Shown here: positions 1 to 15,000 of the stretch, in pieces | How positions within the stretch are numbered: the first letter of the stretch is position 1 | Layout of the letters: the number at the start of each line of letters is the position of its first letter | NCBI RefSeq assembly: GCF_012932915.1 | Contig: NZ_VCQU01000006.1 | Span: 248,001-312,000 of the forward strand | Source of the DNA: Antrihabitans stalactiti | GTDB lineage: Bacteria; Actinomycetota; Actinomycetes; Mycobacteriales; Mycobacteriaceae | DNA length: 64,000 nucleotides | Direction of reading: 5' to 3' | Notes under the pieces: model-generated | The model's database searches: none | Seen by the model: only the letters and a program-made list of their open reading frames with translations | Told to the model about the DNA's origin: nothing | Program-made: the position numbers and the translations under genes

Positions 1-3000
1 GTGGGCGCACGCGTTGATCGACGCCGCGTCGTCGGAGTCCAGGGTTGCCGAACTTCCACTGTGGCGATCCATCCTGGCGGGCCCGGATCCCCTGCTCGGT
101 GCCCGTGCTTTCGATCCCACTCGCGACACAGTCGCCACCGTCGAGCGTTTCGATGTACGGCTCCCGGCCGATGTGACAACAGCCCTCGTGAAAACCATTC
201 CGGGGTTGTTCCGGGGCGGGGTCAACGATGGGTTGTTGGCGGGTCTCGCACTGGCACTTGTGAAGTGGCGAGCCCTTCGCGGGGTGGTCGAACCCACCGC
301 GTTGATTCAACTCGAGGGCCACGGCCGTGAGGAACAGGCGGTTCCGGGTGCGGACCTGTCGCGGACGGTGGGGTGGTTCACCAGTGTGTTCCCGGTTCGG
401 CTAAACACGTCTGGTCTCGATGTCGACGACGCCTTGGCCGGTGGTACTGCGGCGGGCAACTCGATCAAGACGGTCAAGGAAGCATTGCTCCGGATTCCGG
501 ACAAAGGTTTGGGCTATGGACTGCTGCGGCACCTGAATGCCGATACCGCCGAAGCCCTTTCAGGCATTTCGGACGGACAAATCAGTTTCAACTACCTCGG
601 TCAGGTGTCGTTGGCGGGTCCGGACGGTGCCGGCGAGGCGCAGATTCCATGGGCGCCTTCGGCCCGGCTGGGGCAATTGTCCGCGTCGGGCGATCTCGAC
701 ATGCCCGCGAACAAGATCATCGATATCAACGCTGTCGTCGTCGACGGACCTGACGGTCCGAGCTTGCGTGCCTCCTTCGCGTTCGCCACAGAAGTTCTGT
801 CCGAGAACGATGTTCGGCAGTTTGCGGACCTGTGGGTCGATGCGCTGACCGGGTTGGCCGCTCATGTCCGCACGCCTGGTGCAGGTGGTTTGACACCGTC
901 GGATGTGCCCTTGGTGTCGGTGGCACAAAGCGACCTCGAGCTGTTCGAAACACGATATCCAGCAGCGATCGACGTGTGGCCGTTGGCGCCGTTGCAGTCG
1001 GGCTTGTTGTTCCACGCGCTGTTGGCACAATCGTCGGTGGATGCGTACTCGGTGCAGGTGACGTTGACCCTGTCCGGGGCGGTCGATTCGGCGCGGCTGC
1101 ACGCGGCGGCACAAGGAGTGCTCGACCGGTATACGAACCTACGCACCGCATTCGTAACCGACCAGCAGGGCAATGCGGTGCAGGTGGTCCTCGACTCGGT
1201 AGCCGTGCCGTGGCGTGCGGTGGATCTGTCGCGAATGTCCGCGGCTGAACGTGATTCGGCGGTACTGAACTTGTTGGCCGAGGATCGGCTGACCCACTTC
1301 GATGTGACACAGCCACCGTTGATCCGATTCGCGCTTCTGACGCTGGCGGACGACGAGTTCATGCTGGTGGTCACGAACCATCACATCCTGCTCGACGGCT
1401 GGTCGATGCCCCTGGTGCTCAGGGACTTGCTGGTGTTGTACGCCGCTCGTGGTGACGATTCAGCGTTGGGGCGGGTGCGTCCGTATCGGTCATACCTCGC
1501 GTGGTTGGCCGAGCAGGACCGTCAGGCTTCGGCACAGTTGTGGGCCGAGGCACTGGCGGGGGTCGAGCGGCCGACGTTGCTGGCGCCCGCGGATCCGGGC
1601 CGTGAGCTGAGTTCGATGTCCGAGCAAGTCACGATGGATCTTGACGCGCACATGTCGGCGATGCTATCGACACGCGCTGCGGATCTCGGCGTGACGCTCA
1701 ATACGATCGTCCAGGTTGTTTGGGGAATTCTCTTGGGGCGCTTGCTCGGTCGTGACGATGTGGTCTTCGGTGCCACAGTGTCCGGTCGCCCGGCGCAACT
1801 GCCTGGGGTGGAGTCGATGGTCGGGTTGTTCATCAACACCCTCCCAGTGCGGGTGCGGATCGACCCCGACGAGTCGCTCGACAAGTTGCTGCAACGGGTG
1901 CAGTCCGAACAGGCGGCGCTGCTCGATCACCACTACCTTGGTTTGGGCGATATCGCGCAGGACCTCGGCGAGGCGGTGGTGTTCGACACGTTGACGGTGT
2001 TCGAGTCCTACCCGATCGATGAGAAAGGCTTGACCGAACAAGCCAGTTCGATCGACGGCATGGCGCTTACCGCGATCGCAGTGCAGGACGCAACCCACTA
2101 CCCGCTGACGTTGGTTACGACCGTCGATACCACTGTGCACCATCAGCTCCGGTATGACAGCGATCTGTTCGACCGGTCCGCGATCACAACTCTCGGCGAA
2201 CGGCTTGCGCGTATCGTCTCCGCATTGATTTCGCCCGCCGCGACAACGGCTGGCGACATAGACATACTCTCTCCGGACGAGAGGACCTCCCTCACGCGCG
2301 TTTCCGGCGCAGTCGGTCCGGAACCTGTGCCGCTGCCAGTGCTGCTCGCGCAGGCGGTTGCCGCGAATCCGGATGGAGTTGCACTGCGCTTCGAGGGTCG
2401 CGAGCTCTCCTATCGAGAGTTGGATCGTCGATCGAATCTGATAGCAAGAGAACTGATTTCGCTTGGCATCGGACCCGAATCGTTTGTCGCGTCCGGAATC
2501 GAGCGTTCTATCGAATCAGTTGTCGCGTTGTGGGCGATTGCGAAGTCCGGTGCTGCGTTCGTGCCTGTGGACCCGCTGTATCCACGCGACCGAATCGTGC
2601 ATATGCTGTCGGACTCCGACTGCACAGTGGGCCTCACGATCGGCAAGCACCGCAATACTTTTCCCGCCACAGTGGACTGGTTGGAAATCGATTCGCCCGA
2701 GTTCAGCAGGCGCATCGCGGCGCATTCGCCACACGAGATCTCCGACGACGATCGAACGGTCCCGCTACGAATTCACCACGCGGCGTACTCGATCTACACC
2801 TCGGGCTCGACAGGAGTGCCGAAGGGTGTCGTCGTCACACACGTCGGCCTGGCGAACTTCAGCGCAGAGCAGAAGCACCGGTATGGGATCTCTGCCGAGT
2901 CGGTAACTCTCCATTTCGCGTCACCGAGTTTCGACGCGTCGGTGCTCGAACTGCTCTTGGCTGTACCGAGCGGTGCCACGATGGTCATTGCGCCACAGCG

Positions 3001-6000
3001 TATTTACGGTGGCGAGGAAGTCGCCACTCTGCTGGCGCAAGAGAAGGTGACGCACGCGTTCTTCACTCCGGCAGCGTTGGCCACGATCGATCCGGCCGGA
3101 CTTGTCGACCTGCGTGTTGTCGTCGCGGGCGGCGAGGCATGCCCGCCCGAACTCGTTTCACAGTGGGCAGGCGCCAACCCGGACGGTTTACCCCGGCTGT
3201 ACAACGGCTACGGCCCCACCGAGACGTCGATCATGACGAACATCAGCGATCCTCTGGTGCCGGGACATGGCGTAACCATCGGCGGTCCGATCAGGGGAAT
3301 GCGCTCGCTGGTGCTCGATCGCCGGCTGCGTCCCGTACCTGTGGGCGCGGCGGGCGAACTCTATCTGAGCGGACCGCAGCTCGCGCGCGGCTACTATCGG
3401 CGGCCCGGGCTCAGCGCCGCGCGATTCATCGCTGATCCCTTTGGGGAGAACGGTTCTCGGTTGTACCGGACCGGGGACGTCGTTCGTTGGACACCGGATT
3501 GGGCTCTCGAATATCTGGGTCGGTCGGATGCCCAGGTGCAGGTCCGTGGCTTCCGGATCGAGCTCGGCGAAATCGAGTCCGCGCTGGCGCGGTTCGACGA
3601 CGTGGCGAACGCGGTGGCGGTGGTGCTCACCGACGAAAACACCGGTGATCGATTGATCGGGTATGTGGTGCCCCGAGCGGGGGCCGTGGTCGATCCGCTC
3701 GCCGTGACGAGTTACGTGTCGGAGTTCTTACCTCGTCACATGGTGCCGGACCTGGTGATCGTGTTGGACGCCCTGCCATTGACACCGAACGGCAAGCTGG
3801 ATCGAAAGGCATTGCCGTCGCCGGAGTTTGTCAGTACGACCGATTTCCGGGCGCCGCAGACCTACGCCGAATTGGTCATCAGTGAGCTGTTCGCAGAGGT
3901 GCTCGGGGTGGATCGAGTCGGGCTCGATGATTCGTTCTTCGCCCTCGGTGGCGATTCGATCGTCTCCATTCAGTTTGTCTCGCGCGCCAAGTTGCGTGGG
4001 GTGGTGCTCACGCCTCGGGATGTGTTCGAGCGCAAGACTGTAGCAGGGTTGGCCGAAGTCGCGACTCTGACCGATGAGTCGGATGCTGTTGTACTGCAAG
4101 AGCTGTCGGGTGCGGGTGTCGGTTGGATGCCGTTGACGCCGGTCGAAGCTGCGTTGGTCGAAGGGCCCGGCGCGTTCGACCGGAGCAGCCAGTCGATGGT
4201 GGTCGAGTTGCCGGCCGGGATAGACCGGTCGGGCCTCACGGCGACCCTGGCAGCAATCGTGGATCGCCACGACATGCTGCGGTCCCGGCTCGTGCACGAC
4301 AACGCTCGCGGTTGGGGCCTGGTGACCTCGGCTCCGGGCAGCGTGGACGTCGATGGTTTGGTGCTAAGGATTCCGATCGATCCGGGCAGGGCGCAGCAGG
4401 ACGTGACTCGGGCGGCATCGGTGGCGTTGGCGGGGGCACTGGATCGCCTCGATCCGTCGGCTGGGTCGATGTTGCAGATCGTGTGGTTCGACCAGGGAGC
4501 CGACCGACCGGGTCAGTTGTTGATCGTCGCTCATCACCTGGTCGTCGACGGAGTGTCGTGGCGTATCTTGTTGCCTGACCTGGCATCTGCGTGGAGTCAG
4601 GTATCCGTCGGCAGTGTTCCCGCGTTGGCTCCAGTGGGCACGTCGATGCGCCGCTGGGCGCACTCCTTAGCCGAAGAAGCCAGTGCCCCAATGCGAATTG
4701 CGGAATTGGCGCTGTGGCGCTCACTGTTGGCCGGCCCAGATCCGTTGGTGGGCAACCGGGGATTCGACCCGGCCGTAGATGTGGTGGCGACAGTCGAGCG
4801 AGTGCAGGTGCGGGTTCCCGCGGATGTCACGTCGGCGCTAGTGAAGACGATTCCCGGGTTGTTCCGCGGCGGCGTCAACGACGGGTTGCTCGCCGGGTTG
4901 ACGCTCGCGTTGGTGCAGTGGCGGCGGGAACGCGGTGTCGTCGAGTCGTCGGTACTGGTGCAGCTCGAGGGCCACGGCCGTGAGGAGCAGGTAGTTCCCG
5001 GTGCCGACCTCTCACGGACTGTCGGCTGGTTCACCAGCGTGTTCCCGGTACGTCTCGATCTCGCGGGTATCGATGTCGACGATGCGGTTCGTGGTGGGCG
5101 CGCGGCAGGTAGCGCCGTCAAGGCCGTGAAGGAAGCGCTGCTGAGTGTTCCGGACAAGGGGCTGGGCTACGGACTACTGCGGTACCTGAATGCCGAGACC
5201 AGCGGCGTGCTGTCGCCGCTACCCGACGGGCAGATCAGCTTCAACTATCTGGGTCAGGTGGCGCTGGACACCGACGCCACCGGTGGCCCGGGAGTGCCGT
5301 GGGCGCCGACAGCCGGCTTGGGCGAGTTGTCTGCACCGAGTGATGCCGACCGGCCGGCGAACAAGATCATCGACATCAATGCCATCGTCACTTCGGGAGT
5401 CGACGGTCCGAGTCTCGGTGCGTCGTTCGCATTTGCAGGAAAAATCCTGTCCCAGAGCGACGTTCAGCGGCTCGCTGATCTGTGGGTCGAGGCGTTGGGC
5501 GGGTTGGCTGCGCATGCGAATTCGCAGGGCGCGGGCGGCCTGACGCCGTCGGACGTGCCACTGGTGTCGCTGACGCAGCGTGAACTGGAGGCATTCGAGG
5601 CCAGGTATCCCAACGTGACCGATGTGTGGCCGTTGGCGCCGTTGCAGTCGGGGTTGTTCTTCCACGCGTTGCTCGCCGAATCGTCGGTCGACGCGTATTC
5701 GGTGCAGGTGGTGCTCACTCTGTCCGGATTCGTGGACCGGCTGCGGCTCCAGGCCGCGGCCCAGGGAGTGCTAAACCGATATGCGAACTTGCGGTCGGCA
5801 TTCGTGACCGACGAGCGGGGCAACACGGTCCAGGTGGTACTCGACTCTGTGCAGGCGCCGTGGCGAGAGCTCGACCTGTCGGAAATGCTTCCAGACGAAC
5901 GTGATTCGGCGATGGCGGCATTCCTCGCACAGGATCGGTTGACGCACTTCGATGTTGCTGCGCCGCCGTTGATCAGGTTCGCGTTGCTCGACCTCGGCGG

Positions 6001-9000
6001 TACCGAGTCCGCGCTCGTCGTGACCAACCACCACATCTTGCTGGACGGCTGGTCGATGCCGTTGCTGCTCCGGGATCTGTTGGCGCTGTACGCCACTGAT
6101 GGTGACAGCACGATTTTGGGGCGGCCGCGCTCGTACCGCTCCTACCTGGCGTGGCTGGCACAGCAGGACCGACAGCTTTCGGCGCACGCATGGTCGGACG
6201 CATTGGCGGGCGTCGAACCGACGTTGATCGCCCCGGCCGACCCGGGTCGTGAGCTGAGTTCGTTGTCCGAGCAGGTCACGATAGATCTCGACGAGCACGT
6301 TGCAGCGAAATTGTCGGTCCGCGCGGCCGAATGGGGGGTCACGCTCAACACAATCGTGCAGACCTCATGGGGAATTCTGTTGGGCAGGTTGCTCGGTCGC
6401 GACGATGTGGTCTTCGGGGCGACGGTTTCCGGCCGCCCGGCGGCATTGCCCGGCGTGGAGTCGATGGTCGGACTGTTCATCAACACGCTGCCAGTGCGGG
6501 TGCGGATGAATCCCGCGGAGTCGGTCGAGGCGCTTGTGCGTCGGGTGCAGACCGCGCAGGCCGAATTGCTCGATCACCACTACGTCGGGTTGAGCGAGAT
6601 CGCGCAGGGCGTCGGCGCGGGTGCGGTGTTCGACACGTTGTCGGTGTTCGAGTCCTACCCCATCGACGAGAAGGGGTTGATCGAGCAGGCGAGCGCGATC
6701 GATGCGTTGACGATCACCGATGTGTCGCTGCACGACGCGACGCATTACCCACTGACGTTGGTCACGACGACCGATACCGGCATACATCTGCACCTGCGGT
6801 ACCTGCGCGACCTCTTCGACAATGCCGCGATCAGCACGCTCGGACGGCGACTGACCCGGATCCTGTCTGCTGTGGCAGTCGATGCTGCGGCCCCGGTTGG
6901 AAGTATCGACATCCTCACCGCACATGAGCGGCATGAGTTGTCGGTGGCGCGCAACGCAACTCAGCACCCGGTGGCCGATGGCGACGTGTTGGCGGCGTTC
7001 GATGCGCAGGTCGCACGAACTCCGCATGCCGTGGCGTTGGTGAGCGGCGACGTGGCGTGGACCTTCGCAGAGGTTGCTGCTGGCGTCGATCGGTTGGCGG
7101 GATATCTGGTTTCGCTGGGGGTCGCTCCCGAGGTGCTGGTCGGGTTGGCCATGCGGCGCTCGATCGATCTGGTCATCGGGATGTATGCCGTGTTACGTGC
7201 CGGTGGTGCCTTCGTGCCGGTGGATCCGGATCACCCGGCCTCCCGAAATGCCGACATCTTCGAGACAGCAAGGCCGGCATGCGTGTTGACGCATGCAGGC
7301 AGTGGAGTGGTCGTTCCACCCGAAGTGCGGGTCGTTGAGGTCGACGACCTGGACTTGACGGACTACTCCGCAGCAGCTGTGCAGGGTGGAGTGCCCGCCG
7401 CGCGGCCTGGCAATCCTGCTTACGCGATTTTCACGTCGGGTTCGACGGGGCGCCCCAAGGGCGTCGTGATCTCGCGTGCGGCGTTCCTCAATCAGTTGGA
7501 GTGGATGACCGACAATTACGAGTTGTCGGCGGCGGACTCGTACTTGCAGAAGACCGCGTCGACGTTCGATGTGTCGTTGTGGGGATATTTCGTGCCCTGG
7601 CGCGCGGGGGCGCGACTCGTGCTTGCGTCCCCGGACGGGCACCGTGACGTCGACTACTTGGTCGATTTGATTGCTGCGCAACGAATTACGGTCACCGATT
7701 TCGTGCCGTCGATGCTCGCAGTGTTCGCTGCGCAGGCGGAGCGCACGCGGATTGCGACGCTGCGTCGAGTGTTCGTTGCCGGCGAAGCGTTACCGGCGGC
7801 GACGGTGACCGCATTCGGTCGGGTCAGCGCTGCGGAGCTACACAATCTGTACGGTCCGACCGAGGCCGCGGTGGTGGTGACCTCGGCGCGAGTCGTGGCC
7901 GGCCGCCGCATGGTGTCGATCGGTGTACCGAACTGGAATACGCAGGTTTACGTGCTGGATTCGTGGCTGCAGCCGGTGCCGGCCGGTGTGACCGGCGAAT
8001 TGTATTTGGCGGGAGCGCAACTGGCGCGTGGCTATGTCGGTCGCGCGGATCTGTCGGCTGACCGGTTTGTGGCCAATCCGTTCAGTGCTGCGGGTGTTCG
8101 GATGTACCGGACCGGGGATCTGGTGTCGTGGAACAACTCCGGCGAACTCGAGTACGTAGGGCGGGTCGATTTCCAAGTCAAGCTGCGCGGGCAACGGATA
8201 GAGCTCGGCGAGATCGAGACCGCGTTGCTCCGGGTAGCGGGAGTCGCGCAGTCGGCAACGACCGTGGTGGACACCGGTGCGGGAGACCAGTTGGTCGGCT
8301 ACGTCGTGGCCGAGTCCGGCGTGGCACTGCAGTCCGACGACGTGTTGTCCGACGCGCGGGATCGGTTGCCCGGCTACATGGTTCCTTCAGTCTTGATCGT
8401 GCTGGACGCGTTGCCGCTGAATACCAGCGGGAAGCTGGACAGGTCCGCGTTGCCGAAGCCGGTGTTCGAGGTTCGCGAATTCCGGGCACCGACGACCGTG
8501 ATCGAGGAGATTGTCGCGGGCGCATTCGCCGAGGTGCTCGGTGTTGCGCGGGTCGGTCTGGACGACGACTTCTTCGCGCTGGGTGGGAACAGCGTCATCG
8601 CGACTCAGGTGGTCTCGCGGATCGGTGCCGAGCTGGGAACAAGAGTCCCGGTGCGGGTCGTGTTCGAGGCGCCGACAGTGGCTGGGTTGGCCGTCTGTGT
8701 CGAATCGAGAGCGGAGTGGGGCGAAGGGAAGGCATTGGTTGCCGGGCCTCGTCCAGCTCGGGTTCCCTTATCGTTTGCCCAGCAACGGATGTGGTTCCTC
8801 AATCAGTTCGAGGCCGATAGTGCGCCATACAACGTTCCGCTGATCGTCCGACTCACTGGAGTGTTGGACGTCGATGCGCTCGGGTTGGCTGTGTCGGATG
8901 TTCTGCGCCGCCACGAATCACTGCGGACGAGGTACCCCCTCGTCGATGATGTCCCCGTTCAGGAAGTCTTGGACGACATCCCAGAGCTCGACCTGACCCC

Positions 9001-12000
9001 GGTGGTAGCGAGTGCCGCCAGCCTGAGCACGAAGCTATCGGCCCTGGGGGGTGCGAGTTTCGACGTGTCCGTCGAGGTCCCGATTCGGGCCAGGCTGTAT
9101 GCGGTCGGGCCGGACGATCATGTGCTCGCCGTCGTTGTCCACCACATCGCCTGTGACGGTTCGTCTTTGCGCCCGCTCGCGCGAGACGTCATGTTCGCGT
9201 ACGGTGCCCGTTCCTCCGGCGCGACTCCGTCGTGGGCACAGCTGAATGTGCAGTACGCTGATTACGCCATATGGCAGCGGGAGATCCTCGGCTCGGCCGA
9301 AGACCCGACGTCGGTGAGCGCGCAGCAACTCGGCTTCTGGCGTAACGAACTAGCCGAGTTGCCCGAACTTCTCGACCTGCCCACAGATCGCCCACGACCG
9401 CCGGTGCAATCCTTTGTCGGGGGACGAACTGAATTCTCGATCGACGAAGACACCAGCCGCGCGTTGAATTCGGCAGCCTGCGAACACAACACCACGGTCT
9501 TCATGGTTGTCCATGCAGCGGTCGCACTGTTGCTGGGACGCCTGTCTGGAACCAACGACATCGCGGTGGGCACCCCGGTGGCGGGTCGCACTCACCCCGA
9601 ATTCGAGCCGTTGATCGGCATGTTCGTGAACACCGTGGTGCTGCGGACAAGGATCGATCCGGACTCGACTTTCGAGGATTTCTTGGCAGAGATCCGACGG
9701 ACCGATATCGCCGCACTCGACCACGCCGACTTGCCGTTCGAATGGCTGGTCGACGATCTTTCGCCCGCCCGATCGACTGCGCACGGTCCGCTGTTCCAAA
9801 CACTGCTCGTGTTCCAGAACTATGCTGCGACGCAATTCCACCTTCCCGGGCTGACCGTCAGCGGCGTCGACGCCGAGGTCGACACCGCAAAGTTCGATCT
9901 GCAGATCACTTTCGAGGAGCGATTCGACGACGCCGGTCTGTCTGCGGGAATGTATGGCTCGTTCCTGTACGCGGCGGACCTGTTCGACAGAAGCACCGTC
10001 GAAGCCTTCGCGCGGCGGCTTCTTCGTATCATGAACTCGATCGTGGAAGACACGAGCATCGCACTCGACCGCATCGACATGCTCGGTCCGGTCGAGTTCG
10101 ATCACGTTGTGCGCGAGCTGAATCGAACGTCGCACGGCACGCCGGACGTGACGTTGGTCGATATGTTCGACGCGCAGGTCGCTCGAGATCGAGCTGCCCC
10201 CGCAGTGTCCTTCGAAGGCGAGACGGTCACGTACGGGCAGTTCGCTGCGAGGGTCAATCAATTGGCGCGCAAGCTGATTGCCGAGGGCGTCGGTCCCGAG
10301 ACCGTTGTCGGCGTCGCAATTCGCCGGTCGGTCGATCTGGTCGTCGCCGTGCACGCGGTACTCGCTGCTGGTGGGGTGTACCTTCCCCTCGATCCGGATC
10401 TCCCCGTCGAACGCGGGCGCTACGTCCTCGAATCCGCGACGCCACGTGCTGTTCTCACTACCAGCCGCGAGGGGGTCGACTTGCCGTCGGAGGTGCACGT
10501 CCTCGAGGTTGATCGTCTCGACCTCTCGGTGTACCCCGATGGACCGATTTCGCCCGACGAGCGCGTTGCGGAGCTTCGGCCGCAGAACACCGCGTACTTG
10601 ATCTTCACCTCCGGCTCGACGGGCCGCCCGAAAGGCGTGATGTTGACCCACGAGGCGACGGCGAGCCAGTTGTGCTGGGCGCAGGCGTTGTACCCGCTCG
10701 ATGAGTCCGACGTTGTGCTGAACAAGACACCGATCAGCTTCGACATTTCCATCTGGGAAATGCTGTGGACCTTGCAGACTGGCGCACAGCTCGTTGTCGC
10801 CGCACCCGACGGACATCGCGACCCCGACTACTTGGCGGAGCTGATCGCATCCTCGAACATCACGACGGTGCATTTCGTGCCGTCCATGCTCGATGCATAC
10901 ATGAACGCTGTCGCGGGAATCAGCGACACCGTTCGTCGAGTGTTTGTCGCTGGGGAAGCGTTGAACCCCGACACCGTGTCGCGATTCATGAAATGCAGCA
11001 CGGCCGAATTGCACAACTGGTATGGACCTGCCGAGGCCGAGGTTGTTACGTCGTGGGCGGCCCGAGAACCCGGCGCCGTAGTGCCGATCGGTGCGCCGGT
11101 GTGGAATATGCAAGCGTTGGTACTGGATTCGCGGCTGCGGCCGGTACCGGTCGGTGTGACGGGCGAGTTGTATTTGGCGGGTACACAACTGGCGCGCGGG
11201 TATGTCGGACGTGCGGACTTGTCGGCCGATCGGTTCGTGGCCAATCCGTTCGGGACCGCGGGAGACCGCATGTACCGGACCGGGGATTTGGTGTCGTGGA
11301 ACACGTCCGGCGAACTCGAGTACGTCGGTCGCAGTGATTTCCAGGTCAAACTACGCGGGCAGCGGATCGAACTGGGGGAGATCGAGGCCGCACTGACCGC
11401 CCAACCCTCGATCGCGCAAGCCGTGGTGGTTCTGCGTACGGATCCCCGATCCGGCGACCAGCTCGTTGGCTATGTCGTTGGAGCTCCCGACTCCGTTGTC
11501 GATGTCGGTGAATTGCGGTCGGCGTTGGCAGATCGGTTGCCGTCGTACATGGTTCCGACTGCAGTGGTCGTACTGGACGTCTTCCCCCTCAACGCGTCCG
11601 GGAAGCTGGATCGTGCAGCGCTGCCCGATCCGGTGTTCGAGGCCAAGGTGTTTCGGGCGGCGTCGACTCCGGTCGAGGAGATCGTGGCGGATGTATTCGC
11701 CGATGTGCTCGGTGTCGAGCGGGTCGGAGCGGACGACGACTTCTTCGCCTTGGGTGGCAACAGTCTGAACGCTACTCGAGTGGTGTCGCGTATCGGTGCG
11801 GCGTTGGGTGCGCGGGTTCCGGTTCGGGTCGTGTTCGAGGCACCGACGGTGGCGGAGTTGGCAGTTCGCGTCGAGGAGCGCACAGGCTGGGGTGCTCGGC
11901 CGGCCTTGGTGGCCTGGGAGCGTCCGTCGCGGGTGCCGTTGTCGCTGGCGCAGCAGCGGATGTGGTTCTTGAACCGGTTCGATCCGGACTCGGCTGCGTA

Positions 12001-15000
12001 CAACTTGCCGGTGGCGATCCGGTTGACCGGTGCGCTCGATGTGGGTGCGCTTGCGGCGGCAGTAGACGACGTGATCGATAGGCACGAAGTGCTGCGCACG
12101 GTTTACACCGAGGTCGATGGGGTGCCGTCGCAGGTTGTCGTCCCAGGCCCGGGGTCGTACGCGAACTTGGTGCCGACCGTGGTGTCGGATGCCGAATTGG
12201 CCGAGCGGGTCGGCGATTTGGTGTCGGCGGGCTTCGACGTGACAAGCGAGGTCCCGATCCGGATTGCATTGCTGCAGATCACCGATCGCGAATTCGTATT
12301 GGTATTCGTGATCCATCACATTGCGGCTGACGGATGGTCCATGGGTCCGCTGGCGCGCGATGTGATGGCGGCGTTCGCAGCGCGGTCGATGGGCGAGGTG
12401 CCGCAATGGGCGCCGTTGCCGGTGCAGTACGCGGATTTCTCGTTGTGGCAGCGGGCGCTGCTGGGTGACGAAGATGATCCCAGTTCGTTGTTGACTCAAC
12501 AGCAGGCGTACTGGACCGAGCAATTGTTCGGCCTGCCAGATCGGCTGGAACTGCCGTTCGATCGGCCGCGTCCGAGTGTTGCCTCCCATCGTGGTGGATC
12601 GATCGGGTTCGAGATCGACGCGGCGACGCATGCGGCGCTCGTCGAGTTGGCGAGGACGAACAATGCGACGTTGTTCATCGTCGTGCACGTGGGGTTGGCG
12701 GTGTTGCTGGCGCGGTTGAGCGGGTCGCAGGACATCGTCATCGGTACCCCGGTAGCCGGTCGCGGGGAGAAGGAACTCGACGATCTAGTGGGGATGTTCG
12801 TCAACACGCTGGTGCTGCGGACCGAGGTGTCAGGTGCACGCTCGTTCGCAGACTTGTTGGCGCAGTTCACCGAGACCGATCTACAGGCGTTCAGCAACGC
12901 CGACGTTCCGTTCGAGCGGTTGGTCGAGGTACTTCAACCACAGCGGTCCGCGGCCTGGCATCCGTTGTTCCAGGTGATGTTGACGCTGCGGAATCTGGCG
13001 GCGCCGGAACTGGAATTTGCGGGCCTGGAGATGGGGCTCGTCGAATTCGATACTGCTGTATCAAAATTCGATCTGCAGCTGAGCCTGGCGGAAACCTTCG
13101 ACCCCGACGGAAAACCTTCCGGGTTGTCGGCGTCGTTCGACTACGCGGCCGACCTGTTCGATCCATCCACCGTAATCACTCTCGGACAGCGACTGACCCG
13201 GATCTTGACTACCCTGGTCGCCGATGTGACGACCCCAGTGGGCAGTGTCGACATCCTCACCGAGTCGGAGCGGCACGAGTTATTGCTGGCGCGCAATGCA
13301 ACTGAGCATCGAATTGTCGATGGCGATGTGCTCACCGCCTTCGACGAGCAGGTTCGGCGAGCGCCGGATGCCGTGGCATTGGTGTTCGACGGCGCACAGT
13401 GGACCTATCGAGATGTTGCTGACGGTGTCGATCGATTGGCGCGGTACTTGACGTCTGTGGGTGTCGGTCCGGAGAAGTTGGTTGGACTGGCGATGCGGCG
13501 GTCCGTCGATCTGGTGATCGGCATGTACGCGGTGCTCCGGGCCGGCGGTGCGTTCGTGCCGGTGGATCCGGATCACCCGGTCGCACGGAATGCCGATATT
13601 TTCGATGCGGCCCGGCCGGTCTGCGTGTTGTCCAACAGCGAACTCGGCCTTGTTGTTCCGGCAGGTGTGCCGGTGATTAGAGTCGACGAGCTCGATCTGT
13701 CGAACTCTGCGGGCCCGGTGTCGGGAGCGCAACATGTCCGCCCGGAGAATCCGGCGTACGTGATCTTCACATCGGGGTCGACGGGGCGCCCGAAGGGTGT
13801 GGTGGTCTCGCGGAGCGCATTCGTCAATCACCTGGAGTGGATGACCCACACGTATGCGCTCTCTGCCGACGACGCATACCTGCAGAAGACGGCAACGACG
13901 TTCGACGTGTCGATGTGGGGCTACTTCGTGCCGTGGCAGTCCGGGTCACGGTTGATCCTTGCGTCTCCGGACGGACATCGAGATGTCGACTACATGGTCG
14001 ATTTGATTGCGGAGCACCGGGTTACGGTCACCGATTTCGTCCCGTCGATGTTGGCCGTTTTCGTCGCTCATGCGGATCGAGCACGAATTGCCAGCTTGCG
14101 CTGCGTGTTCGTCATCGGTGAGGCATTGGGGGCGGCGACCGTCGATGCCTTCGGTCGGATCACCGACGCACAGCTGCACAACCTGTACGGTCCGACAGAA
14201 GCTGCGGTGGCGGTCACTGCGGCACAGGCAGTCCCAGGTGGACCCACGGTATCGATCGGCGCGCCGAATTGGAATACGCAAGTCTTCGTGCTGGATTCGC
14301 GATTGCAGCCGGTGCCGTCGGGCGTGACTGGTGAGCTGTATTTGGCGGGAGCGCAATTGGCGCGTGGGTACGTCGCACGTCCGGATCTGTCTGCCGATCG
14401 ATTTGTCGCAAATCCGTTCGGCGAGAGCGGTTCTCAGATGTACCGGACCGGCGATCTGGTGTCGTGGGACAAGTCCGGCGTATTGCAGTACATCGGTAGG
14501 TCCGATTTCCAAGTCAAGTTCCGGGGTCAGCGGATCGAGTTGGGTGAGATCGAGGTTGCGCTGAACGCTGTGCCGGACGTGCGGCAGTCGGCGTCGGCGG
14601 TGGTGCACTCGGACGCCGGTGAGCAGTTGGTGGGTTATGTCGTCGCGATGCCGGGGGTCGTGCTGGATCCCGCCCGCGTGCGGTCGAGCGTCACCGATCG
14701 TCTGCCGTCGTACATGGTGCCGTCGGTCGTGTTGGTGCTCGACGCGTTCCCGTTGAACGTCAGTGGCAAGTTGGATCGAAAAGCGTTGCCGGTGCCGGTG
14801 TTCGAGGCGCGTGCGTTCCGTGCGCCGTCGACACCTGTCGAGGAGATCGTCGCCGGGGTGTTCGCCGATGTTCTCGGTGTCGCACGGGCTGGTCTTGATG
14901 ACGACTTCTTTGCTTTGGGCGGCAACTCGTTGACGGCAACGCAGGTGGTGTCGCGGATCGGCTCCGCGCTGCGTATCCGGGTACCGGTACGCGCGATCTT

